In this document: positions 25,901 through 32,796 of the stretch, one piece after another
Numbering within the stretch: position 1 is the first letter of the stretch
Layout of the letters: each line of letters starts with the position of its first letter
From: a virus
Strand: one strand, 5' to 3'
Length of the DNA: 64,000 bases
IMG/VR virus record: IMGVR_UViG_3300031688_000007
Location: 1-64,000 of that record
Translations under genes and position numbers: made by a program
The notes under the pieces: generated by a model
What the model was told of the DNA's origin: nothing
What the model saw: the letters and a program-made list of their open reading frames with translations, nothing else
Databases searched by the model: none

Positions 25901-26400
25901 CGTAAGCTCTGACCACCATATTCAGATTCATAACCACCAAGTTCAATATCTCTAACTTGTTGATCAATTACCGACTGGCCCCAGCTCTCAACAGAGTCTT
26001 CGCCCATAAATGAACCGACCGTACGTACGCCAGCTCCAATCATCTTTTGAGCAGAATCTACAGACATAGAGACAGCAGAGTCCCTACCATTTAATATACG
26101 GTGCTTAGTAACTTCATCGTATTCTTCTAATTTTACCAATGGATCATAGGGAGTTCTTTGCTGAAGTCTCTCTTGTTTTTCTACGGTTTTGTCTGCGATC
26201 AACTCAGCCTTAGTCATAGGAGGCTCTACAACCAGGTCAGGAGACACATAGTTACCTTGCTGAACAGCTAACGCATCCTCAAAGTAGTTAGGCGCTGGGG
26301 CAGCTTGTGGCGCCTCAGGTAAACTTACAGTAGGGGCTGGTATATCCATCTTTGCATTCGGAGAGTTCAGCGGAGTGTTTAGTAGATCCTGCTCAGACAT
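16945..26400 (-). CDS. Giant virion RNA polymerase (N4 gp50-like), 3151 aa
   Basis: Single-subunit RNA polymerase motifs occur in order with N4-like spacing: NNSRHGM-SPQ (R1344, the T/DxxGR region), motif A ETDATTSG (D1488), motif B R1569-x3-K1573-x7-Y1581 followed by FAG, and motif C MHLFDAVFS (D1827). Distances 144, 85 and 254 are close to N4 virion RNAP. In N4 this polymerase is packaged, injected with the DNA, and transcribes early genes from hairpin promoters. Residues about 185-245 and 325-365 are Gly/Ala-rich and hydrophobic, suiting membrane passage. A zincin-like domain follows the RNAP core (HELVH, H2078/H2082, with E2175 in HEFVTYG). It is the last gene of the late block, with AGGA before the ATG. 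Confidence 0.88.
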   Translation of the reverse strand: MSEQDLLNTPLNSPNAKMDIPAPTVSLPEAPQAAPAPNYFEDALAVQQGNYVSPDLVVEPPMTKAELIADKTVEKQERLQQRTPYDPLVKLEEYDEVTKHRILNGRDSAVSMSVDSAQKMIGAGVRTVGSFMGEDSVESWGQSVIDQQVRDIELGGYESEYGGQSLRETFETQGMGNTVGRLWEMMGENVATSGVALVGGLAAAATAPFSVPAAMLVAGGTTLLAGSMGVGESALEMEDKGVEINELKAIGVGILISVLDRFGAGKVIPKSLLSRMTGDQIVDRLVKKGFIDAAKGVSKTILGKAAWESGTEVLQETAIIGAAATQGAQYTKEEVVDRFIDVAFVAAGMGGTTATASGTLEYAQAVKKSGGETAIVQSIKKTAGEALTKVRESRLDERSSPDSPVYQAVKYSQDTADKISGTPAEAKEYVETLSDMVDAATIHMEENPGTVSEALLNDFKKLQDIQTKVIDDVNVRQELGENIDQQQLAIDIEEIVKKGMVAALSPESREKLKGGVLYSMKTDDIVTEEQAKAFINEFKPQGAEREVATNYLKRLKSMKEVGSDVLSGEGNLFVGAKTHARTIQAALLSGDTEAATKHLAKFTQFAEYMRVKAGTFNAVWQHNRDIASKKTEQKIPAGINIISQDESGRITEFTLTDVAKYGMNVDGVGKVWDSAKDGQIRSLANQITKENKVIASYLAQTTAAVNGTGTTTESATTQSTTEEEYLSGSVPTAPAPLSQEEIDSMDDGSTSQDSVEEVAQVTDEDISKATEAPTEAPVVEAVVQETTTPIVEEVAIEPTEAAPVSINSLGKEAITLNNVIEGMKKSQKTAKDPSTYDARIAALEAELQVIIDKAAAKEAARLADPKTALEVYDLSKSILTDTEIDLDYLNDIYQESVEAEYVQSTIWPTGEEEAREAGRTMDSVLEPKSSKEIQSEEEIKDTLESRNLFKTVRNFFKAFKKNAAFLKMNKAELSTVSTLADFNSKFTAASIHIIAGLSNNLDKDNMSTVHKEGTDRFQENPMNYLLKMISVNGVFTGYLDPNILSIMAMSGMDYLATMGTSTIYNDDAAVKALVGLDSNEQVSSSALQPFRRVGTTKAAMADIIGAMIFKQLGLKGTAIADETLEAQMITALGLTTIDIMGKMGLLTQSSKPRNELDILNPDAPVVPELVNFVRVAVTKKEGKDVVIDSVRSYVDNYSLKNGSQEAALSTILDSLFGITSNKKFPSLKPRKVRKGATYLRSDVKIPAKVIKDIEYAQSVEWRFKPAIAALLGGTDREATIQALKDISGFKSDLSEVATYFMEKAIADNDTILREITDTLTFFDMMALSGQDQFHYSYNSWNNSRHGMAESAVSPQSSKLIRHLIFPTDPITGESFSEELSMNDPVHMQMFKVAIAQTLLSKVAIDKDTLATVNDEFEKVIGTGKPIRRNPIANAGREVRDGANPVTVAAKYGLADTISVDGLVALGEYYKALKGKSDKFTVNIAIETDATTSGLIISFLNTGLRSEGALKKLAAGGVYTDRTSYVEHNQVNPDNYEMLANVWADKIKLSDAFIEGHAEDVIALLGMPSRADAKDPVLQHNYFAGVKTLVSGYVEASLDKLYEGLTSPDAAVRKIALDHVNNIMAFDNKLLNKPKSFKQAKVVDNGIHTVLTKWQQIKFQVVVRAVYGQAMEDGLAELGNEFAVYGESLNEAGNTAYHVFKTLQDSLEKGLMEARKQDFMSNEMREIINNDPTLTALYPRMKFFDTGDGAGIHAFKKNNERNTDAGSRVVTRYPDGRPFNGKKSTSARTSTVNDSAPGVSLVARSIQGMDDVSARSVFGQYPVMHLFDAVFSTVLNTVRNTKEYNTATLEANRDFSIFDNAVALLQNIVDTLDKNPTAAAIVATQVLDSESPLFEMDFKAMLKAALKTQKKIQGDKAVLFGEDIVHVDHAGLENTGIINEGNINEEVTEAGLDALVEAFLGQPLGADAASQIDHTNFVHSDSETLSSENALDIFDTLGVADRQGNSTDTAEHVTHLRTLLADIIAPALSKLGDFSLRMRRAGDTNAGSIQDNEILLNFGVNNGSNVLLNQGSERTTYVHELVHAITRFMFDDPKLSNTAAEIVKLRERARKHLNEKYKGEPWKAFLSQDESIAGHVYDKDAEIAHAKSTYEYVFEQKGTFYTAGNSNKASARGIHEFVTYGLTDPRLKAELASMSYKSKRDAATTIGGRIQNAFLELIDRIIGRVKHRGTNADSALIQLVAALNKVDTKTRFNTNFIMKGIGRVDDISALKITKWVFTPIAKMALAAQNVRSNTILGKSVHVAAGVVGAVNPVQELPVGDTGAIMKLPFREALDESRKRLRISKNSLLMYILRTIAGPSNDMDRKVEHMLAKSKMVIDQSRKNIIEGTRKHLEESFRTPMEKQDWEALTLSVLKTDLISLFPNLTAEEIPKFADILRNTKGVRKNKIAKVRAKLAAYGVIGDHYIQQSKGLGLFMAKGEVTVRMQRLNAYMIANSKGVVQPKDMPKDLAAVEALVETLASLYAIDSTDGNVNARTADIFERETKANANKNGVTEFLGLAVSAKQDALAKNFNNDKTHTIKGHIKSITNPNISVKVALLSEKKKMREMGYKLVAALQDDTVSDPSKDNKALYSSDFVTMQDYNRGIISTTSMRASGTLLSQMLANSTVETYNYASSKKAVKAAVTSNNREARKNMRNPDHAITDSSVMVPVFDTNQNIVDFRYMMTDHTKLSVLKQELRSNVVLSALVGSISDKAKTTVMNEEALVLMKEDFDANFLKKSDEFIKIGLNSGKAKHRELYNMLPEETKMLIKKVFGANELHIDEKYIDILFGQRSLSIADLPFMNHRIVKIAEVIWKEMVSMAKKNIVIKTGSVLYHNILSNTVVGILNGVPIEFMIKEQLRTARDLNAYMSVKRDLYATKAELKAAISLNDTKGISEAQDTIKSFESVLHNSPVRELIRRGMFQSITEEIDTESDPYSYASALSEKINKFAGKNKTLSKVNAGAQAVGRYTYMTDDTSMYKLLLKTTQYSDFVARQAVFKYKTEVVGMTKDETENLVRDLFVNYDLPDHQIIQYMNDTGISMFTKYPMRMLRVIFKMMKGRPVEGIMLILLEDFMGFNIDDPTDMGLNILNSPFGIVEDAFTQSGVEMARNVF

Positions 26401-26422
26401 GGTGTATCCTGTAGATATGAGA

Positions 26423-26443
26423 AAGGGGCATATTATGCCCCTT
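26423..26443 (-). promoter_or_regulatory. Stem-loop in the leader of the virion polymerase gene
   Basis: AAGGGGCA, 5-nt loop, TGCCCCTT: perfect 8-bp stem between the upstream gene and the polymerase start. On the leftward transcript it is followed by TCTCAT rather than a T-run, so it is a weak terminator at best. It could reduce read-through, protect a processed 5' end or control translation. Confidence 0.55.
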
Positions 26444-26472
26444 AGTGTATTCAGTTATTGCCTAATCAGCAA
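26444..26472 (-). promoter_or_regulatory. Weak sigma70-like promoter candidate before virion polymerase
   Basis: On the minus strand TTGCTG, 17-base spacer, TACACT. The match is poor, and the predicted start falls in the stem-loop just downstream, so this is a low-confidence call. Confidence 0.25.
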
Positions 26473-26476
26473 GGAA

Positions 26477-28255
26477 TTACTTATTACTGGCACCCCATGC
26501 CTGCAATGCTTGTCGATAAACATCATCAACAAATTCATCAGGAATGTTATGCGTAGACTTAATTAACCGCTTAATAGTGGCTTTATGAGGCTCAGTATCA
26601 CCTGGTTCCATTTGACTAAGTACTAAATCTACTAAGCGACCATCTGCTGGCATCACCTTAGCTAGGTCTTCCTCACGCGCAACTGTTTTAGCTGTAGCAG
26701 TTTGTGCTCGCTTAAGTACCTTATCAAGTGTCTCTTGTGCGTATGCAGCAGCTTGAGGAGTCATTGCGGTTTGAACACCACCCTGAGCCGTAGACACTGC
26801 TTGGGCATCAGCTTTTGACACACTGCCGGTTGAGTTAGGTGCAATAAGAGTTTTAGCGTTTGCTACAGAGATCACAGCTGCACTAGGTAATGGTGTGGTA
26901 GTAGCTGTACTAGGTACTACTCCAGTGCCAGTACCTTTCTTAGAAGCTAGCGCCGCTGCTTGTGAGGCAGCTAAGGCGTCTGCTTCAGCTTGTTTACCAC
27001 CAGCAGTAAGCCTATCAATAATAGCCTTATTAGAAGAGGTGCTCTGAATACCTGAGGCATTACGTACTTTTGCTGTAGCGTCAGATAGCTGACCATCACG
27101 ATTGTTACGTAAGCTCTTTTTACCTTTCACATACTCTTTACGTAAGGCAGTAGCTCTACCAACTTTAGCTAACCCCTCTTTCAAGAAGTCGTTATTCGCT
27201 GCGTCTTTGCGAAGCTGGTCTGTGTCCACACCGTTGTCAAACCAAAGAACACCTTGTTCATGGTTACGTTGGATAAGGAATATTAGTTCAGCATCACTTA
27301 GATTAGCGTCCTTACCAATATCTCGAATTATACCTTTAAGAGTTCTACCTGCATCAATACCTGGTTCCCAAGTACCTGATTCATACTGCTCGTTGATATA
27401 CTGATCCACTGTAGTGTTATCCACAGTAGCTGCAACCATTGCAGGAGAGATACCAAGTATTTGGGAGGTACTGTTGTAGTTCTCCTCTAGTGATTGAAGA
27501 TCCATCTGGTAATCTTCATCAATGTTCTTATTGGCTTGCTCGTACGCAGGACGTAGGGCCTCATCAATTTCACTAAAGGTACTAATCACACTCTTGTGGG
27601 AGGCAATAGCCGCTTGCTTCTCAGTCTCGGTCATCTGACCACCAGCTCCACCTAAGATATTAGTTAGGAAGTTCTCTTTCTGCTCAGCAAATGTGGCAGG
27701 CACCTGATAGCCACCTGCACGAGCTGCCTCTGCAAACATACCCTGCTGTTCTGGAGACAGTGTCTCAGTACCTAATAGGTTACCGTTTTCAATACGTACA
27801 GAACCTTGTAATTCAGCTGGCAAAGATGCTCTAGCTTGCTCAAAGGCATTTACGTTACCTTGTAGGAAATCACCATACCCGGTACGTGTCTCAGTGTTTA
27901 CACGATCCATAGTACCTGCAAGTGCTTGCTCACGCTGGGCATCGTAAGATGAGCGAAGTAGGTCTCGGTCAATACGCTTACCATATCCATCAAGACCTAC
28001 ACCAGTAACGGAGTTCTTAATCTGACCGTATTCAGTAAGATTAGTAGTGTCTTCAATCCGACGGCGCACATCTGCAGTGTTGACATCAATATCATCCTGT
28101 AGACGAGACTCCACACCCTTATCATAATTAGAGAGTCCAGTTTGTGCTGACTCCATTGCCTTAGAAAATAGGTCGCCTGCTGCAGTGAGTGCACTAACTG
28201 AAGTAGCGCCACTCGGTGCAGTCATTTGTGTCCATTTGGGTGATTGGTAAGCCAT
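26477..28255 (-). CDS. Internal virion (ejection) protein, N4 gp51 position, 592 aa
   Basis: A long, soluble, mainly helical protein rich in Ala, Gln, Asp and Thr, without signal peptide or membrane helix; a low-complexity Ala/Ser/Thr linker spans about residues 430-500. It lies directly before the virion polymerase gene, the place of N4 gp51, one of the proteins stored in the N4 head. I infer that it is packaged and ejected with the polymerase. No catalytic motif is seen; a lytic transglycosylase motif was looked for and not found. Confidence 0.65.
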   Translation of the reverse strand: MAYQSPKWTQMTAPSGATSVSALTAAGDLFSKAMESAQTGLSNYDKGVESRLQDDIDVNTADVRRRIEDTTNLTEYGQIKNSVTGVGLDGYGKRIDRDLLRSSYDAQREQALAGTMDRVNTETRTGYGDFLQGNVNAFEQARASLPAELQGSVRIENGNLLGTETLSPEQQGMFAEAARAGGYQVPATFAEQKENFLTNILGGAGGQMTETEKQAAIASHKSVISTFSEIDEALRPAYEQANKNIDEDYQMDLQSLEENYNSTSQILGISPAMVAATVDNTTVDQYINEQYESGTWEPGIDAGRTLKGIIRDIGKDANLSDAELIFLIQRNHEQGVLWFDNGVDTDQLRKDAANNDFLKEGLAKVGRATALRKEYVKGKKSLRNNRDGQLSDATAKVRNASGIQSTSSNKAIIDRLTAGGKQAEADALAASQAAALASKKGTGTGVVPSTATTTPLPSAAVISVANAKTLIAPNSTGSVSKADAQAVSTAQGGVQTAMTPQAAAYAQETLDKVLKRAQTATAKTVAREEDLAKVMPADGRLVDLVLSQMEPGDTEPHKATIKRLIKSTHNIPDEFVDDVYRQALQAWGASNK

Positions 28256-28267
28256 AATACTTATTCC

Positions 28268-28807
28268 TTATGCTACGCCACGGTTCTTAACATACTTATC
28301 CGCAGCAGCTGTTGCTTGCTCAGTATTTAAGCCATTTTCACGCTCACGACGCTGTTGACGGTCAAATAGTTGATCATTAACTAAAGAACGCTGAGACTGA
28401 TATTGCTTCTCGAACGATCCACGTCTAAAGTCTAGGTCAGAGGCAGCCAGTTTACGTGCTTCGTTACCTAGGTATAGGCCACCCACTGCAGTTAGCGCAG
28501 AAATACCTGTTGCAGCCTTACCACCTTCACCACCCCAACCCCAAGGAGTATTCTGTCCTTTGGTAGTATCAGCCATCTGTGTGATTGACTTATATGGGAG
28601 TACTTGGTTAGCACGTGCCTGCTGCTGCATTAACTCTGCAGGAGATGGCTGTAACGGTTGTGCGTAATTCGGCATCTGCCACTGTGACATACCCATGCTA
28701 CCTTGCTGAGGTGTTGCCTGATTTGCAAAAGGCGCACTGGACATAAAGTTAGCGCCACCTGACTGCAATGGGCCCATGCCCTGCCCAAAGGTATTATATT
28801 CCGCCAT
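28268..28807 (-). CDS. Small virion protein, N4 gp52 position, 179 aa
   Basis: The N-terminal about 75 residues are Gln/Pro/Gly/Met-rich and disordered (MAEYNTFGQGMGPLQSGG). Residues about 97-113 (ATGISALTAVGGLYLG) are a short glycine-containing hydrophobic helix that could insert in a membrane; the rest is charged and helical. The gene lies between the two larger internal-protein genes and is preceded by GGAGAA. By position it matches N4 gp52, a component of the virion; role inferred. Confidence 0.6.
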   Translation of the reverse strand: MAEYNTFGQGMGPLQSGGANFMSSAPFANQATPQQGSMGMSQWQMPNYAQPLQPSPAELMQQQARANQVLPYKSITQMADTTKGQNTPWGWGGEGGKAATGISALTAVGGLYLGNEARKLAASDLDFRRGSFEKQYQSQRSLVNDQLFDRQQRRERENGLNTEQATAAADKYVKNRGVA

Positions 28808-28837
28808 TGAAATTCTCCTAAATACATTATTAATAGT

Positions 28838-28866
28838 AGTTTACATTGTTATAGCTACTATGTGAA
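28838..28866 (-). promoter_or_regulatory. Sigma70-like late promoter candidate
   Basis: On the minus strand TTCACA, 17-base spacer, TAAACT, located in the 66-base gap upstream of the 179-aa gene. Matches 5/6 and 4/6 of the consensus. It would drive the 179-aa, 592-aa and virion polymerase genes. Confidence 0.4.
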
Positions 28867-28873
28867 TAGTTAC

Positions 28874-30907
28874 CTAACTTGCCTCCATTGGGCTAAGTTT
28901 AGGGAGTGTTAGTTTATTATCATAATAAGTTTCTAGTTGGTCATACACCAGCACACCTGGGTTCTGTGTAAGTGTCCTGGCAAAGAATGAGGTTGGTGCT
29001 TCATACGTACTAACACCTGCAAGAATACTTGTCACAATCAACTCGCTGTACTCTGTCTCCTCTAGCATGTCCTGCTTTTCTTTAAGGTCTTCCCACAACT
29101 CATTCGAGTCTTTAACGAAGTCCTGCATATCTATCTGTAGATCTTTCATCTGCTGCGATAGATAGGCGTTACCTACAGCGCCCACTACATTTATTAACTG
29201 CATTGGGTCTGAGAGACTAAAGGTAGAGAAGTCAAAACCAGACTCTCCACCAGCTGTATTGCCATAGTAGGACACTGCAAGTATCACTAGTGCCTTTAGG
29301 TATGGATCATCTATCATCTCAAGGACAATCTCTAGAACCATATTAATAGCCACAGCCGTAGCAAACGCTGCATAGAATGCTGCCGCAGTCGTTCCTCCAT
29401 CTTGTATATAAAGTGCAATAAGCACTGTAATAGCAATAATCACATACTTCTTTATAGCCCGCCAGATCTCCTGATACCACTTTAGGTAGTATTCAGTGAG
29501 TGAGTGACTGACTATTACAAAGCTCTCAACAAACACCTGTTCCTTAAGCTCAAGGGTAGGCAGCTGCGCTACTACTCCATGGATCAGAGGAATACAGAAG
29601 TTGTCATAGTCCAAATGTGTATCGTCAGTAGATACATTAATTGTAACCGTCTTAGTGGCCCCAGAGGGGTAGTCTACGACAGTATGTGCAATGACGCCTG
29701 CAATGACTAACTTGCGGTGAGTAGTAGCTCCTGGAGCGCTAGGAGCGTACACAGTGATAGACCCACTTGGTACATTGATCTCTAGCTGTTGAAACTCGAA
29801 CACCTGGCCAGCGACAATACTACTATCATAGGTAGTTCGCACACCTGACTCAACTGTACTGGTTATAGACTCGAATTCTAACTTAAAATTGTAGTCACTC
29901 TCTGAAATGTTTACAGAGTAGTTTGACTGAGACCACGTAGCGCTACCCGTACTAGGATCCACATGATTCAAGTAGATAGCATCGAAGAACTCAAATAAGT
30001 AAGCCCTACCTGCCTGTGTAGTAGAATTTATGTTGATAGCGTTTAACAAGAAGACGTCTGTTATATGGTTCTCTTCATTACCCACATCTGTAGGTATACC
30101 CTCTTTAATAGCCTCAAACACTCCTACAATAGGGAAGCTTAAGCTAGTGAGTAAGTCTTTGGCATCGTCGTACTCAGCCTTACGGGAAGCATGGTCAATG
30201 AACACACTATCCAACATAAGTGGGTAGATTGGGTAGGCTACAAAGTCATCTGAGTTAGCGTACGTATTAAATATATCGTGGAATAAATGAGCGTCTGTCA
30301 CCGCCGGGGTGTAAAGTTTTACCTTAGCTAGGCCCAGGTGGGTATAGGAATATCTTACTACTTTTATGTTGTGCCCAACAGATCTGTAACCTGTCTTAGT
30401 AGTAGTACTAATAACTGTGCTGCCACTGTCTAGAATTGTCTCTACATAAGTAAAGGTTGCATCATCTACATAAGATACGCTGGAATACACCTTGGTGAAT
30501 GAGGCACCTGACTCTGTGTAAGTGTAGGAATGAACTGAGGCATCATATGTACCTATAGGGGATTGTACTGCGTCCAATTGATCCATAGCAGAAGCTACCG
30601 TGTATGCGGTGCCTGTTATAGTTGGGGTGCCCTCTGGGAATGCCAAGCTCAGGAAGTAGTCCGCATTACGTAGAGGACTAGTCTGAGTTATAGTTGGGAG
30701 TTTGTGTACATAAGAGGTTTTAGCTCTGTTTATGTAACTAGTGGCTGAGGTATACCTATTATTAATAAGCACCCTCTTAACCGCTGCAGCAACTGTTAGG
30801 CCCCTACTATGGGCCGTCATTACTGCCTTTCGCATTGTTGGGATGGTTGCTTCCATCTCCCCAAATACCGGGGAGGTGTGAGCTCGTGCTTCTCTAGTCC
30901 AACCCAT
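28874..30907 (-). CDS. Membrane-segment-containing virion protein, 677 aa
   Basis: The first about 450 residues are Ser/Thr/Tyr-rich beta structure (structural-protein-like). Then follow hydrophobic helices: YVIIAITVLIALYI, AAAFYAAFATAVAINMVLEI and ALVILAVSYYG, a set of two or three membrane segments. The C-terminus is helical and acidic. It occupies the position of N4 gp53 in the internal/tail protein block. A protein that combines a beta-rich exterior with membrane helices may form part of the ejection channel; that is inference. Confidence 0.6.
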   Translation of the reverse strand: MGWTREARAHTSPVFGEMEATIPTMRKAVMTAHSRGLTVAAAVKRVLINNRYTSATSYINRAKTSYVHKLPTITQTSPLRNADYFLSLAFPEGTPTITGTAYTVASAMDQLDAVQSPIGTYDASVHSYTYTESGASFTKVYSSVSYVDDATFTYVETILDSGSTVISTTTKTGYRSVGHNIKVVRYSYTHLGLAKVKLYTPAVTDAHLFHDIFNTYANSDDFVAYPIYPLMLDSVFIDHASRKAEYDDAKDLLTSLSFPIVGVFEAIKEGIPTDVGNEENHITDVFLLNAININSTTQAGRAYLFEFFDAIYLNHVDPSTGSATWSQSNYSVNISESDYNFKLEFESITSTVESGVRTTYDSSIVAGQVFEFQQLEINVPSGSITVYAPSAPGATTHRKLVIAGVIAHTVVDYPSGATKTVTINVSTDDTHLDYDNFCIPLIHGVVAQLPTLELKEQVFVESFVIVSHSLTEYYLKWYQEIWRAIKKYVIIAITVLIALYIQDGGTTAAAFYAAFATAVAINMVLEIVLEMIDDPYLKALVILAVSYYGNTAGGESGFDFSTFSLSDPMQLINVVGAVGNAYLSQQMKDLQIDMQDFVKDSNELWEDLKEKQDMLEETEYSELIVTSILAGVSTYEAPTSFFARTLTQNPGVLVYDQLETYYDNKLTLPKLSPMEAS

Positions 30908-30918
30908 CTATTACTCCG

Positions 30919-31818
30919 TTATGGCGTCGCAGTAGAATATTCTAAACCAGTGCCTCTAACAGCGTTCTTCAGCACGTTACCAATCTCTGTATTTGTAACA
31001 GGGATAACGTATGCGTTTGGATCGGTACCCTTAGCAATCTGCCAGATCTCACTAACTAACTTAGCAGCCTTCTGCTCTGCGTCTCGTGCGAATCCATCCT
31101 TCTGGGCAACATACAGGTCTTGTTGCTTAGTCACTAGAAGAGTTTGCTGCACTTCAGTCAATGCTTTCTTATCAAGCACGGACTTCTCACTACCCATCTT
31201 AAGCACTTGCTGTGCTTTAACTAGCAGGTCTTGTGTAGATTGGGAATCATTACGAGTAGTGCCAGCAGTTGTCTCAGCTACTTGAGCAGCAGACAATGCA
31301 ACAGCACTAGTTAGTTGATCACGCTGCTTAGCGGAGGTATCTAGACCATCCTGAAGCTGTACGTTAGCTCTAGAAGTACCATCAACACTTTCAGCCATCT
31401 GCACATGGATCAAATCAATTTGGTTATCAATTTGAACACGTTGCTTAAGGCTAGTGTTTAAAGCATCTTGTAACTGGATATTGGCACGCGATGTACCATC
31501 TAGCTGCTCTTGTACCTGAGTGTCTACCAATACGATACGAGAGTTAATCTCCTCACGCTGCTTTGATCCACTAATCAGGTCATCGTTTAATTTGGTCAAA
31601 GCCATCTCTGCTTGCTGCTCACCGAGTACAAACGACACGGACTGTTGCATTGCAGACTGAACTGCACCGAGGTACACAGTAGCGTACTCAGCACCTGTAA
31701 TACGGCCCTTGCTATATTGATCAGTGAGGTGGGCAGTAACTGAAGCCATAAGCTTATCGAACACACCTGCACCCGACAATGTTCCTTCAGTTATCTCTGT
31801 TATAGCAATAGTGGGCAT
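30919..31818 (-). CDS. Coiled-coil virion protein with three 38-residue repeats, 299 aa
   Basis: A mostly helical protein. From about residue 85 there are three tandem units, each beginning KQR and running for about 38 residues; the first two contain DGTSRANIQLQD and DGTSRANVQLQD, the third AGTTRNDSQSTQD. The repeats have heptad spacing and should form a rod or trimeric coil. It sits in the N4 gp54 position among the internal virion proteins. SD AAGGT before the ATG. Confidence 0.65.
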   Translation of the reverse strand: MPTIAITEITEGTLSGAGVFDKLMASVTAHLTDQYSKGRITGAEYATVYLGAVQSAMQQSVSFVLGEQQAEMALTKLNDDLISGSKQREEINSRIVLVDTQVQEQLDGTSRANIQLQDALNTSLKQRVQIDNQIDLIHVQMAESVDGTSRANVQLQDGLDTSAKQRDQLTSAVALSAAQVAETTAGTTRNDSQSTQDLLVKAQQVLKMGSEKSVLDKKALTEVQQTLLVTKQQDLYVAQKDGFARDAEQKAAKLVSEIWQIAKGTDPNAYVIPVTNTEIGNVLKNAVRGTGLEYSTATP

Positions 31819-31827
31819 ATAAGTACC

Positions 31828-32130
31828 TTAAAATTTAACAGTAGAAGAGTATGTGGTGTCTACAGTCACTGCGTTTACATTCGTAACGTGAGCTACGTTT
31901 GTAGACGTCAGCATCTCATATCGCCACACACCTTTCTTATTTAATACATCTGAGAACGTAATAGAGCCCGCTGCAGATGTAGTTGGGACTACGTCAGTAG
32001 TTAGTGCAACACTAGAAAAGATACCATCAGGATCCACTGCACGTACGCTGATAGCGTCTGCAGCTACTTCACCACTCTTTAATAGAGGACGGGTAATTGT
32101 AAAAGTAACAGTGGAGCCTACGGTATACAT
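31828..32130 (-). CDS. Small beta-sandwich structural protein, 100 aa
   Basis: The product is nearly all beta strand, with the alternating pattern of an immunoglobulin-like domain (VTFTITRPLL, AISVRAVDPDG, GVWRYEML). It has no signal peptide. Located between the coiled-coil protein and a gp55-like gene in the head region, it may decorate the capsid or bind the tail. SD AGGAAG before the ATG. Family not firmly recognised. Confidence 0.6.
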   Translation of the reverse strand: MYTVGSTVTFTITRPLLKSGEVAADAISVRAVDPDGIFSSVALTTDVVPTTSAAGSITFSDVLNKKGVWRYEMLTSTNVAHVTNVNAVTVDTTYSSTVKF

Positions 32131-32142
32131 ATAATCTTCCTA

Positions 32143-32712
32143 TTATTCGTCGCTAACTAGCGCTTGTTGACGAGCCAAGTTACGGATCTCTTCTGGTGTC
32201 AGAGGAGTTAATACATCAACACTGAACTCAGGTACCAGCTTACTCTTACGAGTCTTGGCTCCACTAGGCGCAGTAGATGTATAAAATACAGAGCACTTAC
32301 GCTCTTTAATCATGTCAAATATGATGTTTGGTACGTGCCAGCCATCTGGTGCATCAAACGGTACATATTTTTTAAATGTACCCAACTTAGCCGAACCTAC
32401 AGAAAAGATCTCTCCTTCCCAGTTCTTCTTGTTTGGATTCATACAAGTAATTCGTATACGAACAAGCTTCGAGGCTTCTTTACGTATTACAGCGATTGCC
32501 TGACTCTTAGAAAGAGGGGCTTTAGCTGCCTTTACTACTACTTCTTCTTCATCGTCTTCTGGGGTTAGTGCTTTGTTAACTAAATTACGCAGCTTGGTTA
32601 CACCAGTGTTATGACGGTACTCAATACCCAATTGGGTAGCTCGTGCTCGTAGAGAGTCTAATTCACTAGGAATTTCGTTATCTTCTACATCTTGTTCAAT
32701 TTCATCGTTCAT
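32143..32712 (-). CDS. N4 gp55-like head-region protein, 189 aa
   Basis: The N-terminus is acidic, followed by a short helix-extended-helix (SAP/HeH)-like segment (RATQLGIEYRHNTGVTKLRN, residues 24-43), a run of Glu, and then a compact domain with WHVPNIIFDMI and a basic patch (GAKTRKSKL). Its location just after the major capsid gene corresponds to N4 gp55. It is the first gene after the strong terminator, so its expression must come from read-through or a promoter I cannot see. Function unknown. Confidence 0.65.
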   Translation of the reverse strand: MNDEIEQDVEDNEIPSELDSLRARATQLGIEYRHNTGVTKLRNLVNKALTPEDDEEEVVVKAAKAPLSKSQAIAVIRKEASKLVRIRITCMNPNKKNWEGEIFSVGSAKLGTFKKYVPFDAPDGWHVPNIIFDMIKERKCSVFYTSTAPSGAKTRKSKLVPEFSVDVLTPLTPEEIRNLARQQALVSDE

Positions 32713-32731
32713 GTGCTTCTACCTTTTTAAA

Positions 32732-32747
32732 AGAGGGTGATACCTCT
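32732..32747 (-). terminator. Secondary stem-loop after the capsid terminator
   Basis: On the minus strand AGAGG, 6-nt loop, CCTCT, followed by TTTTAAAAAGG. A weak second terminator or a processing site between the capsid terminator and the next gene's ribosome site. Confidence 0.4.
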
Positions 32748-32753
32748 GGATAT

Positions 32754-32780
32754 GAAAAAACCTCCCCCGAAGGAGAGGTT
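32754..32780 (-). terminator. Strong intrinsic terminator after the major capsid gene
   Basis: On the minus strand AACCTCTCC, loop TTCG, GGGGAGGTT then TTTT. A 9-bp stem with the very stable TTCG (UUCG) tetraloop and a T-run, 17 bases after the capsid stop. It closes the portal-scaffold-capsid transcript and would keep capsid mRNA high relative to downstream genes. Confidence 0.9.
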
Positions 32781-32796
32781 ATATTATACCGTTACT

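Noticed and set aside
26477-28255. Lytic transglycosylase domain in the internal virion protein
   Set aside because: No E-S or GLMQ-type signature could be found in the sequence; only helical low-complexity structure is visible.
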